From Devosia sp. A16 (GTDB taxonomy: Bacteria > Pseudomonadota > Alphaproteobacteria > Rhizobiales > Devosiaceae): a stretch of DNA of 64,000 nt. This document shows, piece after piece, positions 36,608 to 46,909 of this stretch; positions within the stretch are counted from its first letter, which is position 1, and each line of letters opens with the position of its first letter. The stretch covers positions 3,883,501 to 3,947,500 of the forward strand of contig NZ_CP012945.1 in NCBI RefSeq assembly GCF_001402915.1, given 5' to 3'. The translations under genes were made by a program, and so were the position numbers. Below the pieces are notes generated by a model. The model did no database searches. It was not told where the DNA came from and worked only from the letters and a program-made list of their open reading frames with translations.

Positions 36608-38001
36608 CGGCCAGCCGGCTCGCCGAGGCCTCCGCTGTCCGGCCGACGCCGCGGCAACTGGCTTGGCAGCGGCTGGAGTTCTATGGGTTCATCCATTTCG
36701 GCATGAACACCATGACCGAGCGGGAATGGGGGCTCGGGCATGAGGATCCCGCTCTGTTCGATCCCGCCGGTCTCGATGCGGATCAATGGGTCGAGAGCCT
36801 CGCCTCCGCCGGCATGCGCGGCCTGATCCTTACCTGCAAACATCATGACGGCTTTTGCCTGTGGCCCAGTGCGGTGACCCGGCATTCGGTGGCGTCCAGT
36901 CCGTGGCGCGCCGGCCGCGGAGATCTGGTGGCCGAGGTTTCGGCGGCCTGCGCGCGTCGCGGCATGAAGTTCGGCGTCTACCTTTCTCCCTGGGATCGCA
37001 CCGAGCCGTCCTATGGGACGGGGAGCGACTACGATGGGTTCTTCGTCGCACAACTGCGCGAACTGCTCTCGGGCTACGGTCCGATCTTTTCGGTCTGGTT
37101 CGATGGCGCCAATGGCGAAGGCGCGGGTGGCAGGAAGCAATATTACGACTGGGATCGCTACTTTGCGGTGGTCCGCGAGCTGCAGCCCGGAGCGGTGATC
37201 AGCGTCTGCGGCCCCGACGTGCGCTGGTGCGGCAATGAGGCCGGGCAAGCCCGGCCCAATGAATGGAGCGTGGTGCCGGCCTCGCTGCGCGACGCCGAGC
37301 GCACCGCCTCCAACTCGCAGCAGGTCGATGACGGCAAGTTCTCGCGCCAGGTGCGCTCGGATGAGCAGGATCTGGGGAGCCGGGCGGCCATTGCCGCCTC
37401 GAACGATGAACTGGTCTGGTATCCCGCCGAAGTGAACACCTCGATCCGCCCCGGCTGGTTTCATCACCCGAGGGAGGACGCCGAGGTCAGATCCGCCGAG
37501 GAACTGTTCGACATCTACTGCGGTTCGGTCGGCGGCAATGCGACCTTCCTGCTCAACGTCCCGCCCGATCGATCGGGTCGCGTCGCCACGCCGGATCGGC
37601 TGGTCCTGGCGCAACTGGGACAGCGCATCGCCGATTTCTACGCAGCCGATATCTCCCCACAGGCCATTGTGTCGCCCTCCGATGCCCTGGACCAGCAGGG
37701 CGCATGGATTGTCGACGGCGCCGGCTCCAGTATCGTCCTCACCTGGCCGGAGCCGCGCCAAGTCGGCGCTGCGGTCTTCGAGGAGGACATTTCGCTGGGT
37801 CAGCAGGTCGAGCGGCTATTGGTGGAAACCAGAACCGCGGAGGGCCAGTGGCTTGCTGTGGCGGAAACCTCGTCGGTCGGCTATCGGCGGATCGTGTCGT
37901 TCTCGCCGATAGAGACCGGTGCTGTAAGGTTTTCGGTGACTGGCACTCGCGGCCGGGCGCGGCTGCGTTTCCGGATAATCGCGGCCGAGGCGGCCAGGTG
38001 A
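36601..38001 (+). CDS. Alpha-L-fucosidase (glycoside hydrolase family 29)
   Basis: 466 residues from the GTG at 36601. The GH29 barrel is shown by WQRLEFYGFIHFGMNTMTEREW, LTCKHHDGFCLWPS and FGVYLSPWDR. The likely catalytic nucleophile is D168 in SVWFDGANGEG. A C-terminal beta-sandwich begins near residue 365. No signal peptide is seen, so it acts on imported fucosides. The frame is open back to 36430, but the extra residues come from decayed DNA. An ATG-less start inside the direct repeat is unusual. The next gene follows by five bases. Confidence 0.88.
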   Translation: MISASRLAEASAVRPTPRQLAWQRLEFYGFIHFGMNTMTEREWGLGHEDPALFDPAGLDADQWVESLASAGMRGLILTCKHHDGFCLWPSAVTRHSVASSPWRAGRGDLVAEVSAACARRGMKFGVYLSPWDRTEPSYGTGSDYDGFFVAQLRELLSGYGPIFSVWFDGANGEGAGGRKQYYDWDRYFAVVRELQPGAVISVCGPDVRWCGNEAGQARPNEWSVVPASLRDAERTASNSQQVDDGKFSRQVRSDEQDLGSRAAIAASNDELVWYPAEVNTSIRPGWFHHPREDAEVRSAEELFDIYCGSVGGNATFLLNVPPDRSGRVATPDRLVLAQLGQRIADFYAADISPQAIVSPSDALDQQGAWIVDGAGSSIVLTWPEPRQVGAAVFEEDISLGQQVERLLVETRTAEGQWLAVAETSSVGYRRIVSFSPIETGAVRFSVTGTRGRARLRFRIIAAEAAR

Positions 38002-38005
38002 GCCG

Positions 38006-38404
38006 ATGAAGCAGGATCGCCCGGATGCTGTCTCGGCCCGCATGGTGCGCTTCGGTTATCTCGTCGCCGGCTTCACCCTCCTGGCGCTGGGCATCATCGG
38101 CGCCTTCCTGCCGCTGATGCCGACCACCATTTTCGTCATTCTCGCCGCCGGCTGTTTTGCCCGCTCCAATCGGCGGGTCGAAGCCTGGCTGCTCAACCAC
38201 AGGAGCTTCGGTCCCACCATCAAGGCCTGGCGGGCCGAAGGCGCCATCTCGCGGCGTGGCAAGACGCTGGCCTGCAGCGGTATGGTGCTTGGTTACGTGC
38301 TGTTCCTGATCGGCGCTCGCCCCGACCTGCCGCTGGCGCTGTTCGTCCTCGCCGTCTTCGGCGCCTGTGCCTGGTACGTGCTGTCGCGGCCGGAGCCCTC
38401 CTGA
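38006..38404 (+). CDS. YbaN-family (DUF454) inner membrane protein
   Basis: 132 residues with three or four membrane helices. The family signature is seen in GIIGAFLPLMPTTIFVILAAGCFARSN followed by WLLNHRSFGPTIKAWR. Function unknown; members often lie near heme or metal genes. It follows the fucosidase gene by four bases and may be co-transcribed with it. Confidence 0.88.
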   Translation: MKQDRPDAVSARMVRFGYLVAGFTLLALGIIGAFLPLMPTTIFVILAAGCFARSNRRVEAWLLNHRSFGPTIKAWRAEGAISRRGKTLACSGMVLGYVLFLIGARPDLPLALFVLAVFGACAWYVLSRPEPS

Positions 38405-38485
38405 TCGGTCGGTCCTGAAATCCCGCGGACGCTGGTGGGAGCCACCGCCTTGGTGTGCAGTGACTATCGGGCCGGCGTCCGCAGA

Positions 38486-39235
38486 TCAGTCATCGAGCTC
38501 CGCGACGTCAGCCAGCCGCACGAACCGATAGCCGCGTGACAGCAGATCTTCGACCCCGAGCGCTACACCCGCGCCGGCGGCCCGCTTGGGCTGGTTGACA
38601 TGGGCGATGATCACGTCGCCGTCCTTGGCGCCGTCGATCCGAGCCGCCGCCACTTTCGCGGAGACGCTGGCGCCCAGATCGGCGTTCAGCGAGAAGCCGG
38701 CGGTGCGGAAGCCGAGCGCGGGGATCAGCTGCAGCGCGTCCCGGCTGTAGAGCGCTGTGGCGCCCCGATACCAATGCGGGGTGGGGCCACCGGCCCTGCC
38801 GATGCTCGACGCGCCATTCTCGATCTCCGCCGCTACCGCTGCGGCGGTGCCGGCCGGCCGGAGTCCATAGGGCTTCTGCGTGCCGATCACCGCCGGCAGG
38901 TGGTTCTCGCCATGGTCCTCGAGTTCGAACAGCTCGGGGTGCCCGAGCAGCAGTTTGACCGTCTCCGGATTGCGGTGCAGCCAGCGGCCGGTGACGAAGA
39001 TCGTGGCCGGGATTGCCCTGGCGATCAGGGTGTCGAGGATACGATGGTCGATGCCGCCCGAGCAGGCGTCGAGCGTCAGCGCCACCTGGGGCGACTGGGC
39101 TCCGCCCGGGACGATGTGGAGGTGTGGCTCGACCAGCGTATCGGCCTGGGCGGGCAGGGTGGAGAGCAGGGCGGCAAAGACTGCAAGGCATAGGACTCGG
39201 TGAAGCACGGCAATCCCCATTGATGAGGGAGCCAT
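38486..39235 (-). CDS. Polysaccharide deacetylase-like (NodB-fold) secreted protein
   Basis: 249 residues with a signal peptide (VLCLAVFAALLSTLPAQA). The NodB-fold first motif reads VALTLDACSGGIDHRI, where TFDDG is usual, and the metal-ligand segment reads ELEDHGENH. A later VIIAHVNQP provides a histidine. It probably removes N-acetyl groups from a polysaccharide or peptidoglycan fragment in the periplasm. The start at 39235 or the ATG at 39220 are both possible; no strong ribosome site decides. Confidence 0.8.
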   Translation of the reverse strand: MAPSSMGIAVLHRVLCLAVFAALLSTLPAQADTLVEPHLHIVPGGAQSPQVALTLDACSGGIDHRILDTLIARAIPATIFVTGRWLHRNPETVKLLLGHPELFELEDHGENHLPAVIGTQKPYGLRPAGTAAAVAAEIENGASSIGRAGGPTPHWYRGATALYSRDALQLIPALGFRTAGFSLNADLGASVSAKVAAARIDGAKDGDVIIAHVNQPKRAAGAGVALGVEDLLSRGYRFVRLADVAELDD

Positions 39236-39292
39236 GCGCGGCGTCTGTGGCGCAAGTTGGGGCGCTGCGGAACAAGCTCCAGGCGGAGTGCT

Positions 39293-39712
39293 CTAGGCCT
39301 TTACCCGGATGCTGACATTGCCGCTGCCGTGCTGCAGCACCAGGTTGTAGAGCCGGCGGGCATTCTCCGGGGAGAGGCGTACGCAGCCATGCGAGGCGAT
39401 GCGGCCGAGGCGCTTGGTGTCGTAGGTGCCATGGATGGCGTAGCCGCCGCGAAAGAAGATCGCGTGCGGCATGGGCGCCCAATCGTACTTCCTGGAATAG
39501 TACTCCGTGTACATCCGCTGCACACCATAGGTTCCCTTGGGCGTGGCATAGCCTTTGCGGCCGGTCGAGACGTCGAAGCTGTATTTTGGCGCGCCACCCA
39601 CCGACACCCGCATCTGCTGGTCCGACAGATCGATGACGATGGAAACGTTGGCGGCGGCGGCAGGCGTTGCAATGGCGAGAAACGCAACAAGAAGTAAAAC
39701 GCGGTTGAACAT
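39293..39712 (-). CDS. L,D-transpeptidase (YkuD domain)
   Basis: 139 residues with a signal peptide (MFNRVLLLVAFLAIATPAAA). The YkuD catalytic motif is IHGTYDTK ... ASHGCVRLSPENA with the nucleophile C110 and preceding H108. It forms 3-3 crosslinks in peptidoglycan or attaches outer-membrane proteins to it. It is a short, single-domain form. The gene lies upstream of the deacetylase on the same strand with about 60 bases between them. Confidence 0.93.
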   Translation of the reverse strand: MFNRVLLLVAFLAIATPAAAANVSIVIDLSDQQMRVSVGGAPKYSFDVSTGRKGYATPKGTYGVQRMYTEYYSRKYDWAPMPHAIFFRGGYAIHGTYDTKRLGRIASHGCVRLSPENARRLYNLVLQHGSGNVSIRVKA

Positions 39713-39969
39713 CTTGATTGACTCGAGCTGGCCCTGAACAAAGCTTCGCGCAGCCCCGTTGCAGACAGATTAATTTAGTTCTTCGCATCTGCCAGTTCAC
39801 GCGGTCGTTACCCCCCGGCGAGCGCAGCTCGTCCGGCCCCGGCGGGCACCATCCACCCCGCCCGCCGCAGTAGTAACTCGCCCTTTGAGAGCCGCGCCTA
39901 CGGGTTTGCATTCGAGCGGTCCCATCACTATGGTGCGGCCGAATTCGACCCCCGTTTCACTTGAGCTTC

Positions 39970-40866
39970 ATGTCCAACGAAAACATCATCCGCGAGATCG
40001 ACGAGGAACTGCGCAGCGACCGCGCGCGCAACCTGTGGCGCCGCTTCGGCCCCTATGTCATCGGCGCGGCCGTCGCCATCGTGCTGATCGTGGCGGTGAA
40101 AGAGGGCTGGGACTGGTGGCAGAACTCCAATTCGGCGCAATCGTCGGACCAGTTCTATGCCGCGTTGCAGCTGGCTGACGGCACTGATGCCGAAGCGGCC
40201 AAGAAGGCGCTGGACGCGGTGATCGCCGCCAACCACGGCGGCTATCCGACCCTGGCGCGTTTCCGCGAGGCGGCGCTGCTCGCCTCGCAAGGCAAGACGG
40301 CCGAAGCGGTTGCTGCCTATGATGCGCTCTCGACTGGCCAGTCCAATGCACACCTGCGCGAACTGGCGCTGGTCCTTGCCGCCAACCTGCTGGTCGATGG
40401 CGGCGATGTGGCCCAGGTCGAGCAACGCGTCGGCGGCCTGGTCACTCCCAGCAGTGCGATGCGCAATGCGGCGCGTGAAGCCATCGGCCTCGTCAAGTAC
40501 AAGGCCGGCGATCTCGCCGGCGCTCGCCAGAGTTTCGAGGACGCGGCCAACGATCCGCAGGCCAGCCAGGAGCTGCGCAGCCGCATCAACATCTACCTTG
40601 CGCAACTGACTGCCGAAGGTGTCGCCGCGCCGGCAGCCGAAGCCGCGGCCGAAACGCCCGCTGTCGTCGATCCCGCCACCGCGGCACCGGCCGAGACTTC
40701 GGTCGGCGATGCGCCGGCGCTCGATACCACGCCGGCCGCCCCGGCGATGGAAGCGCCCGCGATGCAGGCGCCAGCCATGGAGGCGGCTCCGGCGATGGAA
40801 GCCGCTCCGGCGCCTGCCACCGACGCTCCCGCATCCTCCGATGCACCGGCCGCGCCCGCGAACTGA
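39970..40866 (+). CDS. TPR-containing membrane protein (YfgM-like), with Ala/Pro tail
   Basis: 298 residues from ATG 39970 (TTG 39961 is in frame). A single membrane anchor (about residues 27-45, GPYVIGAAVAIVLIVAVKEG) is followed by a periplasmic TPR-like helical domain (about 55-205) with repeated A-x-x-A patterns. The last 90 residues are Ala/Pro/Glu-rich with repeats of PAMEAPAMQ. YfgM-type proteins assist outer-membrane and periplasmic chaperones. In relatives a BamB gene usually sits between it and der; here der follows after 93 bases with none. Confidence 0.82.
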   Translation: MSNENIIREIDEELRSDRARNLWRRFGPYVIGAAVAIVLIVAVKEGWDWWQNSNSAQSSDQFYAALQLADGTDAEAAKKALDAVIAANHGGYPTLARFREAALLASQGKTAEAVAAYDALSTGQSNAHLRELALVLAANLLVDGGDVAQVEQRVGGLVTPSSAMRNAAREAIGLVKYKAGDLAGARQSFEDAANDPQASQELRSRINIYLAQLTAEGVAAPAAEAAAETPAVVDPATAAPAETSVGDAPALDTTPAAPAMEAPAMQAPAMEAAPAMEAAPAPATDAPASSDAPAAPAN

Positions 40867-40959
40867 GTTCGCGGGCCCCGGGCCTGATTTCGTCGCGCTT
40901 TCGAACAGGAAGGGATCTCGCGACCTCTTCCTGAAGCGCCTTAAATACTGGGGTCCCGA

Positions 40960-42390
40960 TTGACCGTTACCGTCGCCATTGTCGGCCGTCCGAATGTCGG
41001 CAAGTCGACGCTGTTCAACCGGCTCGTCGGCAGGAGGATCGCCCTCGTCGACGATACGCCGGGCGTGACGCGTGACCGCCGCGAGGCCGAGGGCCGCATC
41101 GGTGACCTGCGCTTCAAGGTGCTCGATACCGCCGGCTATGAAGACAAGACCGACGGCTCGCTCGAAGACCGGATGCGCCAGCAGACCGAGATCGCCATCC
41201 GTGATGCCGACGTCATCCTGTTCATGATCGACGCCAAGGCCGGCGTCACGCCGCTGGACGAGCGCTTTGCCCAGGTGCTGCGCCGCGCCGGCAAGGATGT
41301 GCACCTGATCGGCAACAAGGCCGAAGGCAAAGCCGCCGATCCCGGCCTGCTCGAGGCCTACAACCTCGGCTTCGGGGAACCCGTCGCGCTCTCGGCCGAG
41401 CACGGACTGGGCCTCGCCGATCTCCACGCCATCGTTTCGAAGGCGGTGGATGCTGCAGCAGAGAAGGCGGAGGCCGAGGCGCCCTCGCTCGACCAGATGC
41501 CTGAGGTCGATGTCGACCTCCCCGAGGATGACGGTTCCACCGAAGAGGGGCCGGTCAAGCGCTGGGACCCCAAGCGTCACCTCAATGTCGCGATCATCGG
41601 GCGCCCCAATGCCGGCAAGTCCACGCTGATCAATCGCATGGTGGGCGAGGAGCGGCTGCTCACCGGCCCCGAGGCCGGCATCACCCGCGATTCCATCCTC
41701 GTGCCCTGGGAGTATGACGGGCGGACCATCAACCTCGTCGACACTGCCGGCATGCGCCGCAAGGCGCGTATCGAGGCCAAGCTCGAAAAGCTGGCGGTGA
41801 GCGATTCCCTGCGCTCGATCCAATATGCCGAAGTGGTCGTGTTGCTGCTCGACGCGCAAATTCCGTTCGAGAAGCAGGACCTGACGCTCGCCGATCTCGT
41901 CGAACGCGAAGGCAGGGCGATGGTCATCGCCGTCAACAAGTGGGACACCGTCGAAGACAAGAACGCCAAGCTGGCGGAACTGCGCGAGCAGTGCGAACGC
42001 TTCCTGCCGCAGCTCAAGGGCATCCCGCTGGTCACCATTTCGGGCCTCCAGGGCCGCAATATCGACAAGCTGATGCAGGCGATCTTCGCCATCGAGCGCA
42101 AGTGGAACAGCCATGTCTCGACCGCGCGGCTCAACCGCTGGCTGAGCGGCATGACCGAGAGCCATCCGCCTCCGGCCGTCTCCGGCCGCCGCCTGAAGCT
42201 GCGCTACATGACGCAGGCCAAGATCCGGCCGCCGAGTTTCATCTTGTTCGCGTCGCGCCCCGAGGCGCTGCCGCACGCCTACCAGCGCTACCTGATCAAC
42301 GGCCTGCGCGACGCCTTCGACATGCCCGGCACGCCGATCCGGCTCTGGGTGCGCGGCGGCAAGAACCCGTTCGACAAGAGCGACAAGTAG
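40960..42390 (+). CDS. der: Ribosome biogenesis GTPase Der (EngA)
   Basis: 476 residues with two GTPase domains in tandem. The first P-loop is GRPNVGKST at about residues 9-17 and the second GRPNAGKST near 213-221, with DTAG and NKWD/NKAE-type motifs in each. A C-terminal KH-like domain (MTQAKIRPPSFILF) ends the protein. It is needed for 50S subunit maturation. The start is TTG at 40960, as no ATG fits. Normal length. Confidence 0.95.
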   Translation: MTVTVAIVGRPNVGKSTLFNRLVGRRIALVDDTPGVTRDRREAEGRIGDLRFKVLDTAGYEDKTDGSLEDRMRQQTEIAIRDADVILFMIDAKAGVTPLDERFAQVLRRAGKDVHLIGNKAEGKAADPGLLEAYNLGFGEPVALSAEHGLGLADLHAIVSKAVDAAAEKAEAEAPSLDQMPEVDVDLPEDDGSTEEGPVKRWDPKRHLNVAIIGRPNAGKSTLINRMVGEERLLTGPEAGITRDSILVPWEYDGRTINLVDTAGMRRKARIEAKLEKLAVSDSLRSIQYAEVVVLLLDAQIPFEKQDLTLADLVEREGRAMVIAVNKWDTVEDKNAKLAELREQCERFLPQLKGIPLVTISGLQGRNIDKLMQAIFAIERKWNSHVSTARLNRWLSGMTESHPPPAVSGRRLKLRYMTQAKIRPPSFILFASRPEALPHAYQRYLINGLRDAFDMPGTPIRLWVRGGKNPFDKSDK

Positions 42391-42459
42391 TCGAGGCTGC
42401 GGCGGCCCCGGCCGTTGCCCAAGGCGGGGCAGCGGCTGTGACCGCCGCCCATGACTCGC

Positions 42460-43551
<1,092 letters not shown>

Positions 43552-43553
43552 TC

Positions 43554-44435
43554 ATGACAGAACTCGCTGCCCTGCGCGCCGCGGCGTTGAAGCATGCCGG
43601 AGCGACAAATCCGGAACTGCCGCGCCTCCGCGTCTACCGGCTCGACCGGCCGACCGAGCCGGCGGCGCTGGTCTACGATCCAATGGTCTGCCTCGTGCTG
43701 CAGGGCGCCAAGCGCACCTTCATCGGCAACCAGGTGCTGGAGTACGGTGCCGGCGCCTGCATCGTCATTGCCGCCGAACTGACTGCCATGGGACAGATCA
43801 GCGAGGCCTCGCCAGCCGAGCCGTACCTCGCGGTCAACCTCAACCTGGACCCCGCCGTGATCTCATCCCTGCTGCTCGACATGGGCGGCATGGCGGAACC
43901 GAACCCCGCCCGGGGGTTTGGCGTCAGCGAAGCCAGTCCGGCATTGCTCGATACCTGGCGGCGCCTCTGTGAGCTGCTCGATCGGCCCGAGGAGATCCGG
44001 GTGATGGGACCGAACCTCGAGCACGAGCTGATGTTCCGCCTGCTGACGGGACCGCAGGGCGCGTTGCTGCGCCAGATCGCCGGGTGGGACTCGCGCCTCT
44101 CCCGCATCCGCCGCTCGATGGCCTGGATGCGGCAGCATTTCGCCGAGCACCTGAGTGTGGAGGCGATGGCGACGGTGGCAGGGATGAGCGTTTCGGTATT
44201 CCACCGCCGCTTCAAGGCGGTGACCGGGCTCAGTCCGCTGCAATACCAGAAACATATTCGCCTGCACGAGGCCCGCCGGCGGCTCGTCGTCGAGCGCGCC
44301 GAGGCCGGCTCGGTGGGCTATGCCGTCGGATACGAAAGCGCCTCGCAGTTCAGCCGTGAGTACAAGCGCCTGTTCGGCGCGCCACCCCGGCGCGACGCCG
44401 ATGCGCTGCAGACCGTCGTCGACGCCAATCCGTAG
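43554..44435 (+). CDS. AraC-family transcriptional regulator (AraC_N type)
   Basis: 293 residues. The N-terminal ligand/cupin domain (about 15-170) has VYDPMVCLVLQGAKRTF, the family's typical opening. Two helix-turn-helix motifs are at the C-terminus (LSVEAMATVAGMSVSVFHRRF and VGYAVGYESASQFSREYKR). Its gene is divergent from the aldo/keto reductase with about 130 bases between starts, so it likely controls that gene in response to an aldehyde or related toxic compound. Confidence 0.92.
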   Translation: MTELAALRAAALKHAGATNPELPRLRVYRLDRPTEPAALVYDPMVCLVLQGAKRTFIGNQVLEYGAGACIVIAAELTAMGQISEASPAEPYLAVNLNLDPAVISSLLLDMGGMAEPNPARGFGVSEASPALLDTWRRLCELLDRPEEIRVMGPNLEHELMFRLLTGPQGALLRQIAGWDSRLSRIRRSMAWMRQHFAEHLSVEAMATVAGMSVSVFHRRFKAVTGLSPLQYQKHIRLHEARRRLVVERAEAGSVGYAVGYESASQFSREYKRLFGAPPRRDADALQTVVDANP

Positions 44436-44517
44436 TAGAACCGGCGCAACAGAACATCGCATTGCGCCCAACCTGAACGCCGCTATACTCCCCGCCTTCC
44501 AAGCGACCCGATGCTGA

Positions 44518-45822
44518 GTGCGGGGCCGTAACCTTGAAACGACATTGTTCCTCGAAATCCTGATTGTCGCCGTCCTGACGCTGGTCAACGGCTTGCTCGC
44601 AATGAGCGAACTGGCGGTGGTTTCTTCCCGCCCCGCGCGACTCAAAGTCCTGGCCGCCGAAGGCAAGCGCGGTGCCACCGTGGCGTTGAAGCTGCAGGAA
44701 GACCCGGGCAAGTTCCTGTCGTCGGTGCAGATCGGCATCACCCTGGTCGGCGTTCTCTCCGGCGCCTTTTCCGGCGCCACGCTGGGTGAGCGCCTGGGCG
44801 ATGCCCTCATCGGAGCGGGTATCAGCCCATCCGTCGCAGCGCCGCTCGGCGTCGGCATCGTCGTGATCATCATCACCTATCTGTCGCTGATCATCGGCGA
44901 ACTGGTGCCCAAGCAGATCGCGCTGCGCGATGCCGAAGGGGTGGCAACGCGGGTCGCGCCGCTGATGGCCTTCATCGCCTCGATCGCTGCACCGCTGGTC
45001 TGGCTGCTCGACGTCTCCGGCAAGCTGGTGCTGGCGCTGCTCGGCCAGAGTGGCGAGGCCGAGGAGCGGGTGACCGACGAGGAGGTGAAGACGCTGATCG
45101 CCGAGGCCGAGCACGCCGGCGTGCTCGAGACCGAGGAGCGGCACATGATCTCGGGCGTCATGCGCCTCGCGGACCGTTCGGCGCGCGGGCTGATGACGCC
45201 GCGCCTCGACGTCGAACTGCTCGATCTGAGCGAGACGCAGGAGGAAATGATCGAGAAGCTTCGCGCCACCCGCCACTCGGTGCTGCCGGTGCAGGACGGC
45301 GCTGTGGATTCGATCGTCGGGGTGATCGTGCGCAAGGATCTGGTCGAGAACGTTCTGGCCCGCGAGCCGCTCGACATGCGAGCGCTGGTCAAGCAGGCGC
45401 CCGTGGTGATGGATCGCTCGAGCGCGCTCGACGTGCTCAAGGCCATCCGCGGCTCGCTGGTGCATATGGCACTGGTGTTCGACGAGTATGGCCACTTCGA
45501 AGGCATCGTCACCCCTGGCGACATCCTCGAGGCGATTACCGGCGCGTTCCAGGAAGAAGAGGGCGACGAGAAGGCCTACATCACCCGCGAGGACGGTTCA
45601 TACCTCGTTTCGGGCTGGATGCAGGTCGACGAGTTCCAGGCGCATCTGGGCGTGCCCGTTCCCAAGGACGCCAAGTTCGAGACCGTCGCCGGATATGTGC
45701 TCGCCGAGCTCAATCATCTGCCGGCGGTGGGCGAAACCTTCGAACGCGGCCATTGGCGCTTCGAAGTGCTCGACCTCGACGGCCGCCGTATCGACAAGAT
45801 CCTGGTGACCCGGCTGAACTAG
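44518..45822 (+). CDS. CNNM/CorC-type hemolysin-family membrane protein
   Basis: 434 residues. An N-terminal DUF21 domain has three or four membrane helices (VNGLLAMSELAVVSSRPARL, GEL(V)PKQIAL), followed by a CBS-domain pair (about 195-320) and a C-terminal CorC_HlyC domain (about 335-430). Proteins of this class handle magnesium or cobalt, exporting or adjusting transport. The start at GTG 44518 is uncertain; TTG 44545 directly before the first helix is an alternative. Confidence 0.9.
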   Translation: MRGRNLETTLFLEILIVAVLTLVNGLLAMSELAVVSSRPARLKVLAAEGKRGATVALKLQEDPGKFLSSVQIGITLVGVLSGAFSGATLGERLGDALIGAGISPSVAAPLGVGIVVIIITYLSLIIGELVPKQIALRDAEGVATRVAPLMAFIASIAAPLVWLLDVSGKLVLALLGQSGEAEERVTDEEVKTLIAEAEHAGVLETEERHMISGVMRLADRSARGLMTPRLDVELLDLSETQEEMIEKLRATRHSVLPVQDGAVDSIVGVIVRKDLVENVLAREPLDMRALVKQAPVVMDRSSALDVLKAIRGSLVHMALVFDEYGHFEGIVTPGDILEAITGAFQEEEGDEKAYITREDGSYLVSGWMQVDEFQAHLGVPVPKDAKFETVAGYVLAELNHLPAVGETFERGHWRFEVLDLDGRRIDKILVTRLN

Positions 45823-45842
45823 CTGCGGGCTCGACCCGAGCG

Positions 45843-45869
45843 CTCCCCTCCCCCTTTAGGGAGGGGGTC
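45843..45869. terminator. C/G hairpin between convergent genes
   Basis: CTCCCCTCCCCCTTTAGGG pairs with the following GGGGT. It lies between the convergent CNNM gene and SDR gene ends. Probable bidirectional terminator; the stem is short. Confidence 0.45.
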
Positions 45870-45908
45870 GGGGCCATCGGTGATCACCCCCGCCCCTCCA
45901 AGCAGAGC

Positions 45909-46640
45909 CTAAAGCGCCCGGAGCTCCGACTTTTCCCAGTCGAACACCATGCGGTTGTCGGTGAACTCGGGCGCGACCATGTCGATCAGCTTGGGCGCCA
46001 GTACCACGGGGCGGGGCAGGGTGTCGGGGTTCTCGCCCGGCATGGCCCTGGCGCGCATGGCGGTCCGCACGGCGCCCGGATAGAAGGCGTTGACCCGGAT
46101 CGGGGTGATGCCGCCCACTTCGGCGGCATAGCTCTTGGCCAGCGCCTCGACGGCGGCCTTGCTGGCCGCATATGGCCCCCAGTTGGCGCGCGCCGAATGG
46201 GCCGACGAGGACGAGACGAAGACCACGCGGCCCGCCACCGACTGGCGCAGCAGCAGGTCGAGCGAGCGGACCAGCCGATAATTGGCGGTCACGTTGAGGC
46301 CCATCAGCTTGTCGAACTCCTTGGGCTCGACATGCGCCAGCGGCCGCAACTCGCTCAGCATCGCCGCGTTGGCCACCAAGCCGTCCAGGTGCCCCCAACG
46401 CTCGAAGATCGCCAGACCCAGCCGGTCGATGGCCTCGAAGTCCAGTAGGTCCATCGGCACCAGCGTGGCGCTACTGCCGGCTTTCTGGATTTCGTCGTCG
46501 AGCTCCTCGAGCCCACCGATGGTGCGTGCCACGGCAATCACATGCGCACCGCGCCGCCCGGCCTCAAGCGCCGCCTGATAGCCGATGCCGCGCGACGCGC
46601 CGGTAACGAGGACGATCTTGCCGGCAAGGGAGGGTGTCAT
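45909..46640 (-). CDS. SDR-family NAD(P)-dependent oxidoreductase
   Basis: 243 residues with the classical SDR motifs: TGASRGIGYQ at residues 14-23, NAAM near 92, the catalytic SSSSAHS with serine, then YAASKAAVE with Tyr and Lys. Normal length. Substrate unknown. It is separated from purF by a palindromic repeat. Confidence 0.88.
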   Translation of the reverse strand: MTPSLAGKIVLVTGASRGIGYQAALEAGRRGAHVIAVARTIGGLEELDDEIQKAGSSATLVPMDLLDFEAIDRLGLAIFERWGHLDGLVANAAMLSELRPLAHVEPKEFDKLMGLNVTANYRLVRSLDLLLRQSVAGRVVFVSSSSAHSARANWGPYAASKAAVEALAKSYAAEVGGITPIRVNAFYPGAVRTAMRARAMPGENPDTLPRPVVLAPKLIDMVAPEFTDNRMVFDWEKSELRAL

Positions 46641-46742
46641 GCAGTGAGGTTCCGTGAGGTTTACGCGCGGGTTCTAGCGAGGGAGACGAGGATGGGGAAG
46701 GGCGAAGGTGTCCCAGCCGTGACCGATGGGCCGGTGGCTGTG

Positions 46743-46872
46743 GACCCCCACCCTGATCCCTCCGCGCAAGGGGGAGGGAGATGCGGGAACCGCGGTGCTG
46801 GTGTTTTGGTCTCCCTCCCCCCGGGGCGACATCTTGTCGTCCCCCTTGCGGGGAGGGGACAGGGGTGGGGGT
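46743..46872. repeat. Paired C/G palindromic repeat with a nested palindrome in its right arm
   Basis: Left arm 46743-46781 is complementary to the right arm, which is interrupted (46821-46843) by a small palindrome with arms GGGGCGACA and TGTCGTCCCC. Removing the insert restores an arm like 27071-27110. The copy sits between the convergent SDR/purF neighbourhood and its upstream space. Confidence 0.65.
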
Positions 46873-46909
46873 CAGCGCACGCCGGATTTCCGGATTGCGC
46901 CAGACCTTC

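Noticed and set aside
39928-42276. Long minus-strand frame opposite the TPR protein and der
   Set aside because: Exact shadow of der in the complementary codon phase; no motifs.
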